Assembly (NCBI GenBank): GCA_946803585.1
Contig: CAMPEQ010000011.1
Location: 124,001 to 188,000 of the forward strand
Direction of reading: 5' to 3'
Length of the DNA: 64,000 nt
Source of the DNA: an uncultured Actinomycetes bacterium
GTDB taxonomy: Bacteria > Actinomycetota > Actinomycetes > S36-B12 > UBA10799
Position 1 is the first letter of the stretch, and every line of letters begins with the position of its first letter. Shown piece by piece: positions 36,355-46,118 of the stretch. A program made the position numbers and the translations under genes. The notes beneath the pieces were generated by a model that saw only the letters and a list, made by a program, of their open reading frames with translations, searched no databases and was not told where the DNA came from.

Positions 36355-36382
36355 ATTGTCACACCCCCGGCTTTTTGGTCAA
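36355..36382 (-). promoter_or_regulatory. Promoter of typA, leaderless
   Basis: On the minus strand TTGACC (36377-36382), 16 bases and GACAAT (36355-36360) form a promoter whose -10 ends 5 bases before the GTG at 36349; no Shine-Dalgarno sequence fits. Confidence 0.5.
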
Positions 36383-36449
36383 TGGCTGCAGCACAGTTGT
36401 GACGATGTCTGCGGTTCCAACGGCAGTGGCGCGACCGGTCTGACCCACC

Positions 36450-36455
36450 TAGAGT
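36450..36455 (+). promoter_or_regulatory. -10 box of the pterin dehydratase gene, leaderless
   Basis: TAGAGT ends 6 bases before the ATG at 36462. A GAGG in the gap could also act as a weak ribosome site. Confidence 0.45.
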
Positions 36456-36461
36456 GAGGTC

Positions 36462-36761
36462 ATGGCGAGACGATTAGCAGGCGAAGAACTCGACCGACAA
36501 CTAGCCGAACTTGGCGATTGGACCCGAGTCGGCGAGTCAATTACCCGAACGATCGAGTTCCCTGACTTCCCGACCGCGATCCGGGGTGTATCGGCAGTTG
36601 CCGACGACGCCGAGGCGATGAACCACCACCCCGATATGGATATTCGGTGGCGCAACGTGACGTTCACCCTCTCCACCCACAGCGAAGGCGGCCTCACCCA
36701 ACTCGACATCGAGTTGGCAGCCCAGATCGATCGGGTTGCAGAGTCCTACGCACGCGCCTAG
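36462..36761 (+). CDS. 4a-hydroxytetrahydrobiopterin dehydratase (PCD/DCoH)
   Basis: The 99-residue protein has the PCD signature with active-site histidines in EAMNHHPDMDIRW and the C-terminal strand VTFTLSTHSEGGLTQLD. It dehydrates the carbinolamine formed by pterin-dependent hydroxylases. No phenylalanine hydroxylase is in the window, so it could have another role such as molybdopterin recycling. It stands alone. Confidence 0.9.
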   Translation: MARRLAGEELDRQLAELGDWTRVGESITRTIEFPDFPTAIRGVSAVADDAEAMNHHPDMDIRWRNVTFTLSTHSEGGLTQLDIELAAQIDRVAESYARA

Positions 36762-36788
36762 GCAAACGTTCCAGGCTGCTCAGGCACG

Positions 36789-37214
36789 CTAGTCCTCGAG
36801 CGATCTGCGTAACCGCTTTGTCTCGCCGCGTTGCTTCTTGCCAGCGATCCGGCGTTCCTTCGCTCTCCTAGAGGGCTTAGTCGCTCGGCGCTTCGGTGGG
36901 TTCGGAGCAACTGCGTTGCGCAGGATCGCCGCCATTCTTGCCAGGGCAGCTTGCCGATTCTGGTACTGGGATCTCTCTGCCTCCGCATGAACGGTCACGA
37001 CACCGTCGATGAGTCGACTCGCAAGCCGATCAAGGGCTCTAGCCCTCAGGTATTGGTCGAGGCCAGTGGTCCGCGCAACATTTACAGACAATGACACTCG
37101 GCTATCTGTCGTATTAACCGATTGGCCACCCGGCCCAGATGATCTCGAGAACCTCCACGTCAGTTCAGCAGCTGGAATCGTGACCTTGGGGGTCACCACT
37201 AGGTCGCTGGGCAT
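36789..37214 (-). CDS. arfB: Alternative ribosome-rescue hydrolase ArfB (YaeJ type)
   Basis: The 141-residue protein has the release-factor motif GGQ at residues 29-31 in SSGPGGQSVNTTDSRVSL and a basic C-terminal tail (KRRATKPSRRAKERRIAGKK) that enters the empty mRNA channel of stalled ribosomes. It hydrolyses the peptidyl-tRNA when no stop codon is available. It begins 8 bases after the ychF stop on the same strand, with no ribosome site of its own, so it is probably translated after ychF. Confidence 0.92.
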   Translation of the reverse strand: MPSDLVVTPKVTIPAAELTWRFSRSSGPGGQSVNTTDSRVSLSVNVARTTGLDQYLRARALDRLASRLIDGVVTVHAEAERSQYQNRQAALARMAAILRNAVAPNPPKRRATKPSRRAKERRIAGKKQRGETKRLRRSLED

Positions 37215-37222
37215 GGGTGGAA

Positions 37223-38296
37223 TCAGACGTTGAAGCGGAACTCCACGACGTCCCCATCGACCATCACGTAGTCCTTACCCTCCATGCGGACTTTGCCGTG
37301 GGACTTAGCTTCCGCCATGGAGCCTGCCTCGACCAGGTCATCAAAGCTGACGACCTCTGCTTTGATGAAGCCCTTCTGGAAGTCCGTGTGGATCACCCCG
37401 GCCGCCTCGGGCGCAGTTGCACCACGATCGATCGTCCACGCGCGCGACTCCTTTGGACCAGCCGTCAGGTAGGTCTGCAGGCCAAGTGTCTCGAAGCCTG
37501 CGCGCGCAAGGATGTCCAAGCCTGGCTCATCCTGGCCTGCCTCATGCAATAGCTCGGCGGCGTCCTCGGCGTCGAGCTCCGCCAGCTCGAACTCCAGCTT
37601 CGCGTCGAGGAACACAGCCTGTGCGGGGGCGACTAGGTCGGCGAGGCTGGACCGCAGATCCGTATCGGATAGCTGGTCGGTATCAAGGTTGAATACATAG
37701 AGGAACGGCTTGGCGGTCAACAGGAACAGCTCGCGCAGTGGTTCGCGGTCAATCCCGGAAGAAAAGACCGTCTTACCGTCATCAAGAACGGTCTTGGCCT
37801 GCTCCGCTGCGGCTAGGGCTGCCGCCCCATCCTTGTTAAGGCGTGCTTCCTTCTCCAGCCTCGGGAGGGCCTTCTCAAGTGTCTGGAGGTCAGCCAGGAT
37901 CAACTCGGTATTGATGGTCTCGATATCCGCCATCGGCGAGATCTTTCCGTCCACGTGGACCACGTCAGAATCATCAAACGATCGGACCACCTGACAGATC
38001 GCATCGGACTCTCGAATATTGGCGAGGAACTTGTTGCCGAGTCCTTCGCCCTCACTCGCGCCTCTAACGATCCCGGCGATGTCCACGAACCCCACCGTCG
38101 CCGGCAGGATTCGCTCGCTTCCGAAGATCTCGGCTAGGACTGCCAGACGCGGATCGGGGACACCAACCATGCCAACGTTCGGCTCAATCGTGGCGAATGG
38201 GTAGTTCGCGGCCAAGACGTCGTTACTTGTCAGGGCGTTGAACAGAGTTGACTTACCGACGTTGGGTAGCCCAACGATTCCAATGGAGAGACTCAC
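37223..38296 (-). CDS. ychF: Redox-responsive ATPase YchF/OLA1
   Basis: The 357-residue Obg-family protein has GLPNVGKSTLFNAL (residues 9-22), DIAGIVRGASEGEGLGNKFL and a C-terminal TGS domain (KGFIKAEVVSFDDLVEAGS). YchF hydrolyses ATP and interacts with ribosomes. The start is GTG. The gene leads a pair with arfB. Confidence 0.95.
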   Translation of the reverse strand: MSLSIGIVGLPNVGKSTLFNALTSNDVLAANYPFATIEPNVGMVGVPDPRLAVLAEIFGSERILPATVGFVDIAGIVRGASEGEGLGNKFLANIRESDAICQVVRSFDDSDVVHVDGKISPMADIETINTELILADLQTLEKALPRLEKEARLNKDGAAALAAAEQAKTVLDDGKTVFSSGIDREPLRELFLLTAKPFLYVFNLDTDQLSDTDLRSSLADLVAPAQAVFLDAKLEFELAELDAEDAAELLHEAGQDEPGLDILARAGFETLGLQTYLTAGPKESRAWTIDRGATAPEAAGVIHTDFQKGFIKAEVVSFDDLVEAGSMAEAKSHGKVRMEGKDYVMVDGDVVEFRFNV

Positions 38297-38352
38297 GAGG
38301 GAACAGCCTACGGACTACCCGAATGTCAGACGTGTGCGGCACCGTGTGGCGT

Positions 38353-39480
38353 ATGTCAGAACAAGCGATCCTTGCCGTCGTTGTTGCAGCCTTCGCTGGT
38401 CTTACCGTGGGGCTCGTTCTCGGGATGCGCCTTGCGCGCTCACGCTCGACTAGCCAATCCGATCCGGCTCCGGGTAGTGCAGGTGACTACGTCGGGCAAT
38501 CGTTGGGGGCGCTTGCAGCTCGGGTCGATGCCCTGTCAACGGCGCAGGCCGCCGACCAGGCACGTGTCTCCGAGCAACTCCGCGGGATCGCCGACGCTTC
38601 TGAGTCTTTGCGCACGAACACCAGTCGCCTTGCTCAATCACTGAGCCACACTGGATTTCGCGGACGATGGGGCGAGATGCAGCTTCGACGTATCGTGGAA
38701 GTTGCTGGGCTGACCCGCGGCGTGGACTTCAACGAGCAGATCTCCATCGCTGACGGGGACGCAACGCTTCGACCGGACATGGTTATTACTCTGTCCGATC
38801 GTCGTCGGATTGTGATTGACGCGAAGGTCCCGATGGATGCGCTCCTTCGAACAGCCCAAACGAGCGAGCCCCAACAACGATCAGGCTTCAACACGCCAGA
38901 GAACCTCTTCGAGGCCGAGGCCACGGATAGGGAGTTCGTCGACGAGCCTACGGCCCTCGCGCACAGCAAAGCCGTCGGAGCGCACATCGACAAGCTCGCC
39001 TCAAAGCAGTATTGGCGCCAGTTCGAGGACTCCCCAGAGTTCGTGGTGATGTTCGTTCCAGCTGAATCGCTCCTCAGCCTCGCCCTACAAACCGACCCTG
39101 CGCTCCTTGAGCGAGCATTTCGACGCAACGTAGTACTCGCAACACCGACAACACTGTTGGCGCTCCTGAGAACCGTCGCCTTGAGTTGGCGCGATCACGA
39201 TGTGGCCGAGAACGCCGTTGCGATTCATCAGGCAGGACGAGAACTCCTGGACCGCCTCGTGACAATGACGAACCATCTGGCCAAACTCGGGACCAATCTT
39301 GATGCCGCGACGGAGAACTACAACAAGTTCATCGGCTCCTACGATTCGCGAGTACTAGTATCGGCCCGACGTATGGCCGACCTTGGAATAGCAACGACTC
39401 TGCCGGATTCGCCGGTGATTCTCGAACGATCTACCCGGCCTGCTCCTGGCGTGGCAGCATCGACCTCAGCGACTGATTGA
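38353..39480 (+). CDS. rmuC: RmuC-family DNA recombination protein
   Basis: A 375-residue protein from the ATG at 38353 with an N-terminal membrane helix (AILAVVVAAFAGLTVGLVLG), a coiled-coil stretch and the RmuC nuclease-like core (GFRGRWGEMQLRRIVEVAGL, VIDAKVPMDALL, EFVVMFVPAESLL, VVLATPTTLLALLRTVAL). RmuC limits inversion between repeats. The open frame extends to 38248, over the ychF start; the shorter start is preferred because the membrane helix then opens the protein. Confidence 0.9.
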   Translation: MSEQAILAVVVAAFAGLTVGLVLGMRLARSRSTSQSDPAPGSAGDYVGQSLGALAARVDALSTAQAADQARVSEQLRGIADASESLRTNTSRLAQSLSHTGFRGRWGEMQLRRIVEVAGLTRGVDFNEQISIADGDATLRPDMVITLSDRRRIVIDAKVPMDALLRTAQTSEPQQRSGFNTPENLFEAEATDREFVDEPTALAHSKAVGAHIDKLASKQYWRQFEDSPEFVVMFVPAESLLSLALQTDPALLERAFRRNVVLATPTTLLALLRTVALSWRDHDVAENAVAIHQAGRELLDRLVTMTNHLAKLGTNLDAATENYNKFIGSYDSRVLVSARRMADLGIATTLPDSPVILERSTRPAPGVAASTSATD

Positions 39481-39496
39481 CGTAGCGTTTCGGTTT

Positions 39497-40327
39497 GTGA
39501 CAGACCCGCAGGACGAGTCCGCGTCCCAGGGCGGCCCGCCCACAGACGACGACATGGCAGACGTCGGCCCGGCCGACGACGGCGATGCTGTGGAATCAGG
39601 CGCGATCCTTCGCAGCCCCGCGCCGGCGGCGGATAGCGACCCGGTAGAGGATCCCGTGCGCTGGCCGTGGGAGGTAGGCCCAAACGGCGAACATCCCGAG
39701 TCGCAGTCAAAGATCCCGGTGGGGCCAACTATCCGGACAGAGAAGTTATACCGATCTTCCGGTTATTCTGACCAAACGAAGGGGGAAGACCCCTTAGCCG
39801 AGACATCGGCGAATCCTGTCGTCGCACCCAAACCTGACGTGAGCCCGCAGGCGCCTGCTAGTAGTGCAGAGCCGGTTGAGAGGATAAATGACATGGCAAC
39901 AGCTGCACCGCCCGCGGCTTCGGGCTCCATCGAGAGTCCTCGACAACCCGAAAGGGGACTCTCGAGCATCTCTGTCTTCTTCGTCATCTTCGGAATTACC
40001 ACCGTTGTTGGCCTCGCCGATATGTATGTGAATCGCCAGTTCACCTATCTGACTGGTGGCGCCTTTGTCATCGCTTCCGCGATTGGCGCCCTACTAGTCC
40101 GACCGCGCGACCTGTGGACGGCGGTCATCTCGCCTCCTATCGCATTTCTGTTCGCTCTAATCGTTGCCGGGCAGCCCACCACGTTCTCTGGGTCCGGCCA
40201 GCTACTTCTCCGCGAGGCTTCGCTTATCGGAACAGGATTGGCGTTCAATGCGCCATATATCTTCGGCGGGACGATCTTGGCGCTCATAATCGTCCTGATC
40301 CGTCGCGTCAGCATCCGCAAGAATTAG
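39497..40327 (+). CDS. DUF6542 membrane protein
   Basis: The 276-residue protein has a long acidic, Pro/Ala/Asp-rich cytoplasmic N terminus (about 155 residues) and then four membrane helices (LSSISVFFVIFGITTVVGL to IFGGTILALIIVLI) with FNAPYIFGGT, matching the DUF6542 family found next to ispH and xseA in actinobacteria. Function unknown. The GTG start follows the rmuC stop by 16 bases, so the two may be co-transcribed. Confidence 0.82.
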   Translation: MTDPQDESASQGGPPTDDDMADVGPADDGDAVESGAILRSPAPAADSDPVEDPVRWPWEVGPNGEHPESQSKIPVGPTIRTEKLYRSSGYSDQTKGEDPLAETSANPVVAPKPDVSPQAPASSAEPVERINDMATAAPPAASGSIESPRQPERGLSSISVFFVIFGITTVVGLADMYVNRQFTYLTGGAFVIASAIGALLVRPRDLWTAVISPPIAFLFALIVAGQPTTFSGSGQLLLREASLIGTGLAFNAPYIFGGTILALIIVLIRRVSIRKN

Positions 40328-40356
40328 CCGGCAAGTCACACCAACTGCTGGACTTC

Positions 40357-41349
40357 CTAGCTACTTGTCTTCGCAGCGGCTTTCAGGTCGCGACGAAGCT
40401 CCGGAGGCAACGCGAACGTCAGCGTCTCTTCTGCGGAGGTAACCACCTCAACGTTGCGGTACCCGTCATCTGCTAACCACTGGAGCACTCCGTCGACGAG
40501 TTCCTCTGGCACCGAGGCCCCCGAGGTCAGTCCGACCGTCGCAACCCCATCGAACCAGCTGTCCTGTAGCTCATGGGCACCGTCAACCCGGTAGGCCGTC
40601 GTCGCACCGGCTTCGAGGCCAACCTCCGCCAACCGCACCGAGTTCGAGGAGTTCCCCGACCCGACAACGATGAGAACGTCGCAGCGTTCGGCGATGGTCT
40701 TAACCGCAATCTGACGGTTCGAGGTGGCGTAGCAAATGTCATCGCTCGGCGGGTCCATCAGCAGTGGTAGACGTTTGCGGAGACGGTCGACGGTTTCCAT
40801 CGTCTCGTCAACCGACAACGTCGTCTGCGAGAGCCACGCAACCGGGCGGTCCGGATCAAGCTCAACGCTGTCAGCCTGTTCTGGGTTCTCAACGAGGACG
40901 ATGTGGTCAGGGGCCTCCCCAGCCGTACCTTCCACTTCCTCATGCCCATCGTGGCCAATCAGCACAATCTGGTAGTCCTCATTGGCAAACCGGCGCGCCT
41001 CGTTGTGAACCTTCGTCACCAATGGACAGGTTGCATCGATTGTCCTCAGGTTGCGCTGCTCGGCCTCGATGTGAACCTGTGGGGAGACGCCGTGGGCGCT
41101 AAATACCACCAGCGCGCCCTCAGGGACTTCCTCGGTCTCCTCGACGAAGATCGCCCCCCGGTCGCGCAGTGTCTTGACGACGTGGGCATTGTGAACGATC
41201 TCTTTGCGGACATATACCGGCGCACCGTAGAGCGCGAGTGCCTTCTCAACCGTGACCACAGCGCGATCAACTCCTGCGCAGTAGCCGCGTGGGGCCGCCA
41301 GAAGAACCGTCTTCACCGGAGCCGCGTTGGCTCCCACCTGTGAGCTCAT
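40357..41349 (-). CDS. ispH: 4-hydroxy-3-methylbut-2-enyl diphosphate reductase IspH
   Basis: The enzyme ends the MEP pathway, reducing HMBPP to IPP and DMAPP with a 4Fe-4S cluster. The three cluster Cys are seen in [11 protein letters not shown] (C24), [14 protein letters not shown] and [24 protein letters not shown] forms the substrate site. The ATG at 41349 gives 330 residues and has a TACGAT box 6 bases upstream; the longer open frame to 41463 would overlap xseA and is rejected. Confidence 0.95.
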   Translation of the reverse strand: MSSQVGANAAPVKTVLLAAPRGYCAGVDRAVVTVEKALALYGAPVYVRKEIVHNAHVVKTLRDRGAIFVEETEEVPEGALVVFSAHGVSPQVHIEAEQRNLRTIDATCPLVTKVHNEARRFANEDYQIVLIGHDGHEEVEGTAGEAPDHIVLVENPEQADSVELDPDRPVAWLSQTTLSVDETMETVDRLRKRLPLLMDPPSDDICYATSNRQIAVKTIAERCDVLIVVGSGNSSNSVRLAEVGLEAGATTAYRVDGAHELQDSWFDGVATVGLTSGASVPEELVDGVLQWLADDGYRNVEVVTSAEETLTFALPPELRRDLKAAAKTSS

Positions 41350-41355
41350 CTTCCC

Positions 41356-41361
41356 ATCGTA
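41356..41361 (-). promoter_or_regulatory. -10 box of ispH, leaderless
   Basis: TACGAT on the minus strand ends 6 bases before the ATG at 41349. It fixes the start against the longer open frame. Confidence 0.5.
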
Positions 41362-41409
41362 GGCGCCAAACGCTTTGTTGTTTAGCCCCTGTGGGCCATC
41401 TCGCCTGCG

Positions 41410-41415
41410 TACCCT
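41410..41415 (+). promoter_or_regulatory. -10 box of xseA, leaderless
   Basis: TACCCT ends 6 bases before the GTG at 41422. The ispH and xseA promoters diverge within about 70 bases. Confidence 0.48.
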
Positions 41416-41421
41416 TATTGG

Positions 41422-42687
41422 GTGGCCCTCGAAACCAGTCCGGAGAACCCAGCTCCGCTGCACGTGATCAATGGTGCGATCAGCGCGTGGGTCGCCCGCC
41501 TAGGAGCTGTCTGGGTTGAAGGCCAAGTCACCGAGATCAGCGCCAGACCGGGGATGACCCAGGTATTTGTCGGTGTACGCGACGTGAAAGCGAATCTGTC
41601 AGCCCAGATGGTGACCAGCCCTGACGCGCTGGCAAAACTCACTCCCTCACTCGCGGAGGGCGATCGCATCATCATGCGAGTCAAGGCGGAGTTCTGGACC
41701 AATCGAGGTCGGCTCGTACTTCGCGCGAGTGAAGTCCGCGCGGTTGGACTTGGGGATCTCCTGGCCCGAGTCGAACGACTCAAACAGAGCCTCACCACCG
41801 AGGGACTATTCAATCCAGACCGAAAGCGCGCATTGCCCTTCTTACCGCGGCGAGTCGGGCTGATCTGCGGGCGCGACAGCGCCGCCGAGCACGACGTCGT
41901 CGCCAATGCGCGCCACCGTTGGCCTTCGCTGCAGTTTGAGATGCGCACTGTCGCAGTGCAAGGACCAAGCGCCGCAGCTGAGGTGACTGCTGCTCTGCAA
42001 CACCTAGCTGGCCAGCCAGAAGTCGATGTCATCGTCATCGCCCGCGGAGGAGGTAGCACCGAAGACCTCCTACCCTTCTCCGATGAGTCCTTAATCCGTG
42101 CCGTCTCCGGCTGCCAAGTACCTATCGTCAGCGCTATCGGTCACGAGACTGACGCACCCTTGCTCGACTTCGTCGCTGACGTCAGAGCCTCGACCCCAAC
42201 CGACGCGGCTCGTCGGATTGTCCCCGACGTCAACGAGCAACGGGAACTGATCGCTACCAACCAACTGCGAACCCGCCGGGCTATCTCCTCAATGCTCGAC
42301 AACCAGCGCCACCGAATTTCTCGCCTCGCCGCCCACCCCGGCCTACAGGATCCGATGTACATCGTCGATCAGCAACGCGAACTGGTGACGGCAAACCGCG
42401 TTCGGTTCAACAAGTCGCTGGCGCACCAACTACAGCTGGCATCGACGGGATCCAAGAATCTGCGCACGCAGTTGCGTGCGTTCTCCCCCGCAGCCACCTT
42501 GGAGCGGGGTTACGCCATCGTTTTCGATGAGCAGGAGCAGATCGTCAGGTCACCCGATCAAGTCGGTACCGGGGACCGGCTCAGCATCCGCACCGTCGGC
42601 GGCGACATTCCCGCGATCGTCACCGACCCGCAGGCGGTCCCGAGGAAGCGTGCCAAGCCCGCTGACAACCGCGAACAGAGCATATGA
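41422..42687 (+). CDS. xseA: Exodeoxyribonuclease VII large subunit
   Basis: The 421-residue protein has an N-terminal OB fold ([21 protein letters not shown]), then [33 protein letters not shown] and [25 protein letters not shown], all typical of XseA. With XseB it degrades single-stranded DNA. The C terminus ([19 protein letters not shown]) is intact. Its stop overlaps an ATG of the xseB frame. Confidence 0.95.
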   Translation: MALETSPENPAPLHVINGAISAWVARLGAVWVEGQVTEISARPGMTQVFVGVRDVKANLSAQMVTSPDALAKLTPSLAEGDRIIMRVKAEFWTNRGRLVLRASEVRAVGLGDLLARVERLKQSLTTEGLFNPDRKRALPFLPRRVGLICGRDSAAEHDVVANARHRWPSLQFEMRTVAVQGPSAAAEVTAALQHLAGQPEVDVIVIARGGGSTEDLLPFSDESLIRAVSGCQVPIVSAIGHETDAPLLDFVADVRASTPTDAARRIVPDVNEQRELIATNQLRTRRAISSMLDNQRHRISRLAAHPGLQDPMYIVDQQRELVTANRVRFNKSLAHQLQLASTGSKNLRTQLRAFSPAATLERGYAIVFDEQEQIVRSPDQVGTGDRLSIRTVGGDIPAIVTDPQAVPRKRAKPADNREQSI

Positions 42688-42716
42688 ACACCCACACCGA
42701 GCAAAGAAGGATCGCC

Positions 42717-42974
42717 GTGAGCAACCAACCCCCAGTCGAAGACCTTACCTACGAGCAGGCTCGGGACGAGCTGGCCACAATTGTGGCAAAACTCGAGGCC
42801 GGCACCACTTCACTCGAGGAATCCCTCGGCCTGTGGGAGCGCGGTGAACGCCTCGTCGGGATCTGCGAGGGTTGGCTCGACAATGCGAAGGAGCGAATCG
42901 AGGCGGTACGGCAAGCGCGGCCAGCCAGCGAGCCCGAACCAACGTCAACAGACGGTCTATCGCCCGAGGATTAG
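42717..42974 (+). CDS. xseB: Exodeoxyribonuclease VII small subunit
   Basis: An 85-residue helical subunit (LTYEQARDELATIVAKLEAG, SLGLWERGERLVGICEGWLDNAKERI). Two starts compete: ATG 42684, overlapping the xseA stop, and GTG 42717. The strong AAGAAGGA ribosome site ends 6 bases before GTG 42717, and most XseB proteins start near this point, so GTG is chosen. Confidence 0.92.
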   Translation: MSNQPPVEDLTYEQARDELATIVAKLEAGTTSLEESLGLWERGERLVGICEGWLDNAKERIEAVRQARPASEPEPTSTDGLSPED

Positions 42975-42994
42975 ACGGCAGGCGATCGCGCGAA

Positions 42995-43528
42995 CTATTC
43001 CTGAACAGAGGCCGCGAGCTCACCAAGTTCGGTGTCGCTCAGCGTTCCTGTGACGAGCAGGGTCACCCCGTTGGACTCCGATACCAGCGACGTTCGGCGA
43101 CCTTCCTCACTGCGATACCGAATCCACTCCACCCCGTTGACCTCCTGGGTGCCAGAACGAACCCCAGACACGGTGTTCTCTCGGATGAAGTCCCCGTCTG
43201 GCGCGTTCGTCTGAGCAAGCCCGGCGTAGTCGTCATCGGGAATGTAGAACCCGAGGTTCCACGTGGCCAACTCCGGATTCCCAATCACCGGCCGGTAGCG
43301 CGCCGACGTGGCTAGCCAGCCAGCTGGCACCGGGTCTGGCACAGCCAACGTGAACGGGGGGTCCTGTAACTCGGCTGCGGCCACGACCGACTCGTAATCG
43401 ACCGTCCGGATCTCTGGCTGCTGGGGGCGGAATGTGAACAGAGCAATCAATCCAACCAGGCCCAGCCCTAGGCCAATTGTCAGCACCATGCCACCAACGC
43501 TCTGACTGAGCCGATCTGTCTTCGCCAT
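42995..43528 (-). CDS. DUF4245 membrane-anchored protein
   Basis: The 177-residue protein has an N-terminal membrane helix (VGGMVLTIGLGLGLVGLIALF) and an extracytoplasmic domain with LAVPDPVPAGWLATSARY, LGFYIPDDDYAGLAQT and GVEWIRYRSEEGRRTSLV, characteristic of DUF4245. Function unknown. In other actinobacteria it lies beside glpX and fumarase; here fumarase follows directly and glpX is absent. An AGGA ribosome site precedes the ATG. Confidence 0.85.
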   Translation of the reverse strand: MAKTDRLSQSVGGMVLTIGLGLGLVGLIALFTFRPQQPEIRTVDYESVVAAAELQDPPFTLAVPDPVPAGWLATSARYRPVIGNPELATWNLGFYIPDDDYAGLAQTNAPDGDFIRENTVSGVRSGTQEVNGVEWIRYRSEEGRRTSLVSESNGVTLLVTGTLSDTELGELAASVQE

Positions 43529-43633
43529 AGTCCCATCCTGACGCTGATCGGAGGCTAGCTAACACTGGGGGCGCCCATCCGGGCTCGACGGGCTCCGAGG
43601 TCAACCGCTGCCGAACTCGCGACAGTCGATTAC

Positions 43634-43639
43634 TAGGCT
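43634..43639 (+). promoter_or_regulatory. -10 box of fumarase gene, leaderless
   Basis: TAGGCT ends 6 bases before the ATG at 43646, with no Shine-Dalgarno sequence. Confidence 0.48.
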
Positions 43640-43645
43640 GTCCCC

Positions 43646-45316
43646 ATGGCTGAATTTTCCTATGTCGACATGTTGCCCATGGGCGAGGATTCCACCCCTT
43701 ATCGCTTAATCACGACTGAGGGCGTCCGCACCTTCGAGGCCAACGGCCGGACCTTCCTGGAGGTCGATGCGGAGGCGATGCGCCTGCTCACGTTTGAGGC
43801 CATGAAGGACATTCAGCATTTATTGCGCCCGGGACACCTCGCGCAACTTGAGAAGATCTTGGATGATCCTGAGGCAAGCCCCAATGATCGGTTCGTTGCC
43901 CTCGACCTGCTGCGCAACGCAAACGTCGCTGCCGGTGGGGTGCTGCCCATGTGTCAAGACACCGGCACGGCGATCATCTCCGGTAAGAAGGGCAATCACG
44001 TCCTGACCAACTTCCAGGACGAAGAGGTCCTAAGTCAGGGCGTATTTGACGCGTACCAGAACCTTAACTTGCGCTACTCCCAGATGGCGCCCGTCTCGAT
44101 GTGGGAGGAGCGCAATACCGCAACCAACCTGCCCGCCCAGATCGAGATCTACTCCGACAACAAGCCCGGGCACGAGCTGAGCTACGAGTTGTTCTTTATG
44201 GCCAAGGGCGGCGGCAGCGCAAACAAATCATTCCTATTCCAAGAGACCAAAGCCGTGCTCAATCCGACTCGGTTCCGCGCCTTCCTCGATGAGAAACTGC
44301 GCGCCCTTGGCACCGCCGCGTGTCCGCCTTACCACCTAGCTGTTGTGGTTGGAGGAACAAGCGCGGAGTACGCCCTCAAGGTCGCAAAGTACGCCTCCAC
44401 CCGTTACTACGACGACGTGCCTGTCCACGGTGGTGCGGACGGCCACGGTTATCGCGACCTGGAGATGGAAGCTGAAATCCTTCGCCAAACTCAAGAGTTC
44501 GGGATCGGCGCCCAGTTCGGTGGAAAGTACTTCTGTCACGACGTCCGGGTCATCCGCCTGCCCCGGCATGGGGCATCTGCTCCGGTGGCCATCGCAGTCT
44601 CCTGCTCCGCCGACCGTCAGGCCAAGGCCAAGATAACTCCAGAAGGCGTCTTCCTGGAAGAGCTCGAAAAAGACCCGGCCCGGTTCCTGCCCGATGTCAC
44701 AGATGACCACCTTGCAGAAGCCACCGAGGTTGTCGAAGTTGATCTGTCTCGCCCGATGGCCGAAGTTCGTGAACTCCTGTCGACGCTGCCGATCCGCACT
44801 CGGCTATCACTAACCGGCCCCCTCGTCGTGGCACGCGATCTGGCCCATGCCCGGATTAAGGACATGCTGGACCGCGGCGAGCCCATGCCCGACTATCTAC
44901 GCGAGAACGCTGTCTACTACGCGGGCCCAGCAAAGACTCCTGAAGGAATGCCGTCGGGATCGTTTGGGCCAACCACCGCCGGACGAATGGACTCCTACGT
45001 CGACCAGTTCCAGGCAGCGGGCGGATCCTTCGTCATGTTGGCCAAGGGCAATCGCTCCCAGGCGGTAACCGATGCCTGCCAAGAACACGGCGGCTTCTAT
45101 TTGGGGTCGATCGGCGGTCCTGCGGCCCTACTCGCCGCTGATTGCATCCGTAAGGTCGAGGTGATCGACTTTGCCGAACTAGGTATGGAGGCGGTGTGGC
45201 GTATCGAGGTCGAGAACTTCCCCGCGTTTGTGGTCGTGGACGACAAGGGCAACGACTTCTTTGCCGACACCATGCGACCGATCGCTAACCGGATCCCCGT
45301 GGGCCCGCCTAGCTAG
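43646..45316 (+). CDS. Class I (iron-sulfur) fumarate hydratase
   Basis: The 556-residue protein carries the fused alpha and beta domains of class I fumarases: [18 protein letters not shown] (cluster Cys), [34 protein letters not shown] and, in the beta part, [20 protein letters not shown] and [12 protein letters not shown]. It interconverts fumarate and malate using an oxygen-sensitive 4Fe-4S cluster. No class II fumarase gene is in the window. Its 3' end overlaps the convergent deacetylase gene by 8 bases. Confidence 0.95.
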   Translation: MAEFSYVDMLPMGEDSTPYRLITTEGVRTFEANGRTFLEVDAEAMRLLTFEAMKDIQHLLRPGHLAQLEKILDDPEASPNDRFVALDLLRNANVAAGGVLPMCQDTGTAIISGKKGNHVLTNFQDEEVLSQGVFDAYQNLNLRYSQMAPVSMWEERNTATNLPAQIEIYSDNKPGHELSYELFFMAKGGGSANKSFLFQETKAVLNPTRFRAFLDEKLRALGTAACPPYHLAVVVGGTSAEYALKVAKYASTRYYDDVPVHGGADGHGYRDLEMEAEILRQTQEFGIGAQFGGKYFCHDVRVIRLPRHGASAPVAIAVSCSADRQAKAKITPEGVFLEELEKDPARFLPDVTDDHLAEATEVVEVDLSRPMAEVRELLSTLPIRTRLSLTGPLVVARDLAHARIKDMLDRGEPMPDYLRENAVYYAGPAKTPEGMPSGSFGPTTAGRMDSYVDQFQAAGGSFVMLAKGNRSQAVTDACQEHGGFYLGSIGGPAALLAADCIRKVEVIDFAELGMEAVWRIEVENFPAFVVVDDKGNDFFADTMRPIANRIPVGPPS

Positions 45317-46118
45317 CGGTTGCTGTGGGTGAGGAAACCAGCGGTCGACAAATCGGGATCGAGTCAAACTTGTAACCCTTGGCAACGAGTTTCGGAAGCT
45401 CCTTCGCTAGGGCGGTCGCTGTCTTACTGCGATCTCCGCCGCCGTCGTGAAGTAGCACGACATCGCCCGGTTGAGCCGCCGCCAAGGTGGCCGATATATC
45501 CGCCGTACTCGTCTCTGGTTGGTAGTCGTTGGAGTCCTTATTCCAGACCACCGGCGTCATACCGGCCGCGACCGATATTGCTCGCACCTTCGCATCGATC
45601 TCGGCATAAGGTGGGCGCATACACGGACCCTGGATTGGACCAATCTCGCGGGCTGTTCGGTTTAGTTGAAACCGCACTTCCTTCGCTGATTCCTTGGTGA
45701 GGTCCACGTGGTCCCAGGTGTGATTTCCCACAGCATGGCCTTCAGCAACAACCCGCTCCAAGATTGCTTCGCGGGTTCGAATCAGCTTGCCAATGACGAA
45801 GAAGGTGGCCGTCACCTGATTAGCCTTGAGGGTATCCAGGATCTCTTCAGTCTGATACCAAGGTCCATCGTCGAAGGTCAGGTACACCGTCTTGTCCTTG
45901 GCCTTCGGCGTCCACTGCGCTGGCACCACCGGAACCGGCGGTTTCGACTTCTTCACCTTCGTCGGGCTCGGGCTCGGGCTCGCTGACGCGTTCCCGGGCG
46001 AAATCGACGTGCTGGTTGAGGCACTCACACCCGTACAGCCAGCGACTCCACCAAGAAGCGCGACGGCACCCAGACTGACGATCGCCTGTCTGGTTCGAGG
46101 AGCCACGTCATTCTCCAT
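45309..46118 (-). CDS. NodB-type polysaccharide deacetylase, probable lipoprotein
   Basis: The 269-residue protein has a lipoprotein signal ([16 protein letters not shown], lipobox VAGC near residue 28), a Ser/Pro/Lys linker and a NodB domain with [10 protein letters not shown], the zinc motif HTWDH and RPPYAEI. It should remove acetyl (or similar) groups from an envelope glycan outside the membrane. Its start overlaps the end of the upstream membrane phosphodiesterase gene by 11 bases, so the two probably share a transcript. Confidence 0.9.
   Translation of the reverse strand: MENDVAPRTRQAIVSLGAVALLGGVAGCTGVSASTSTSISPGNASASPSPSPTKVKKSKPPVPVVPAQWTPKAKDKTVYLTFDDGPWYQTEEILDTLKANQVTATFFVIGKLIRTREAILERVVAEGHAVGNHTWDHVDLTKESAKEVRFQLNRTAREIGPIQGPCMRPPYAEIDAKVRAISVAAGMTPVVWNKDSNDYQPETSTADISATLAAAQPGDVVLLHDGGGDRSKTATALAKELPKLVAKGYKFDSIPICRPLVSSPTATAS

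Noticed and set aside
41350-41463. N-terminal extension of IspH
   Set aside because: It overlaps xseA and its promoter; the TACGAT box supports the ATG at 41349.
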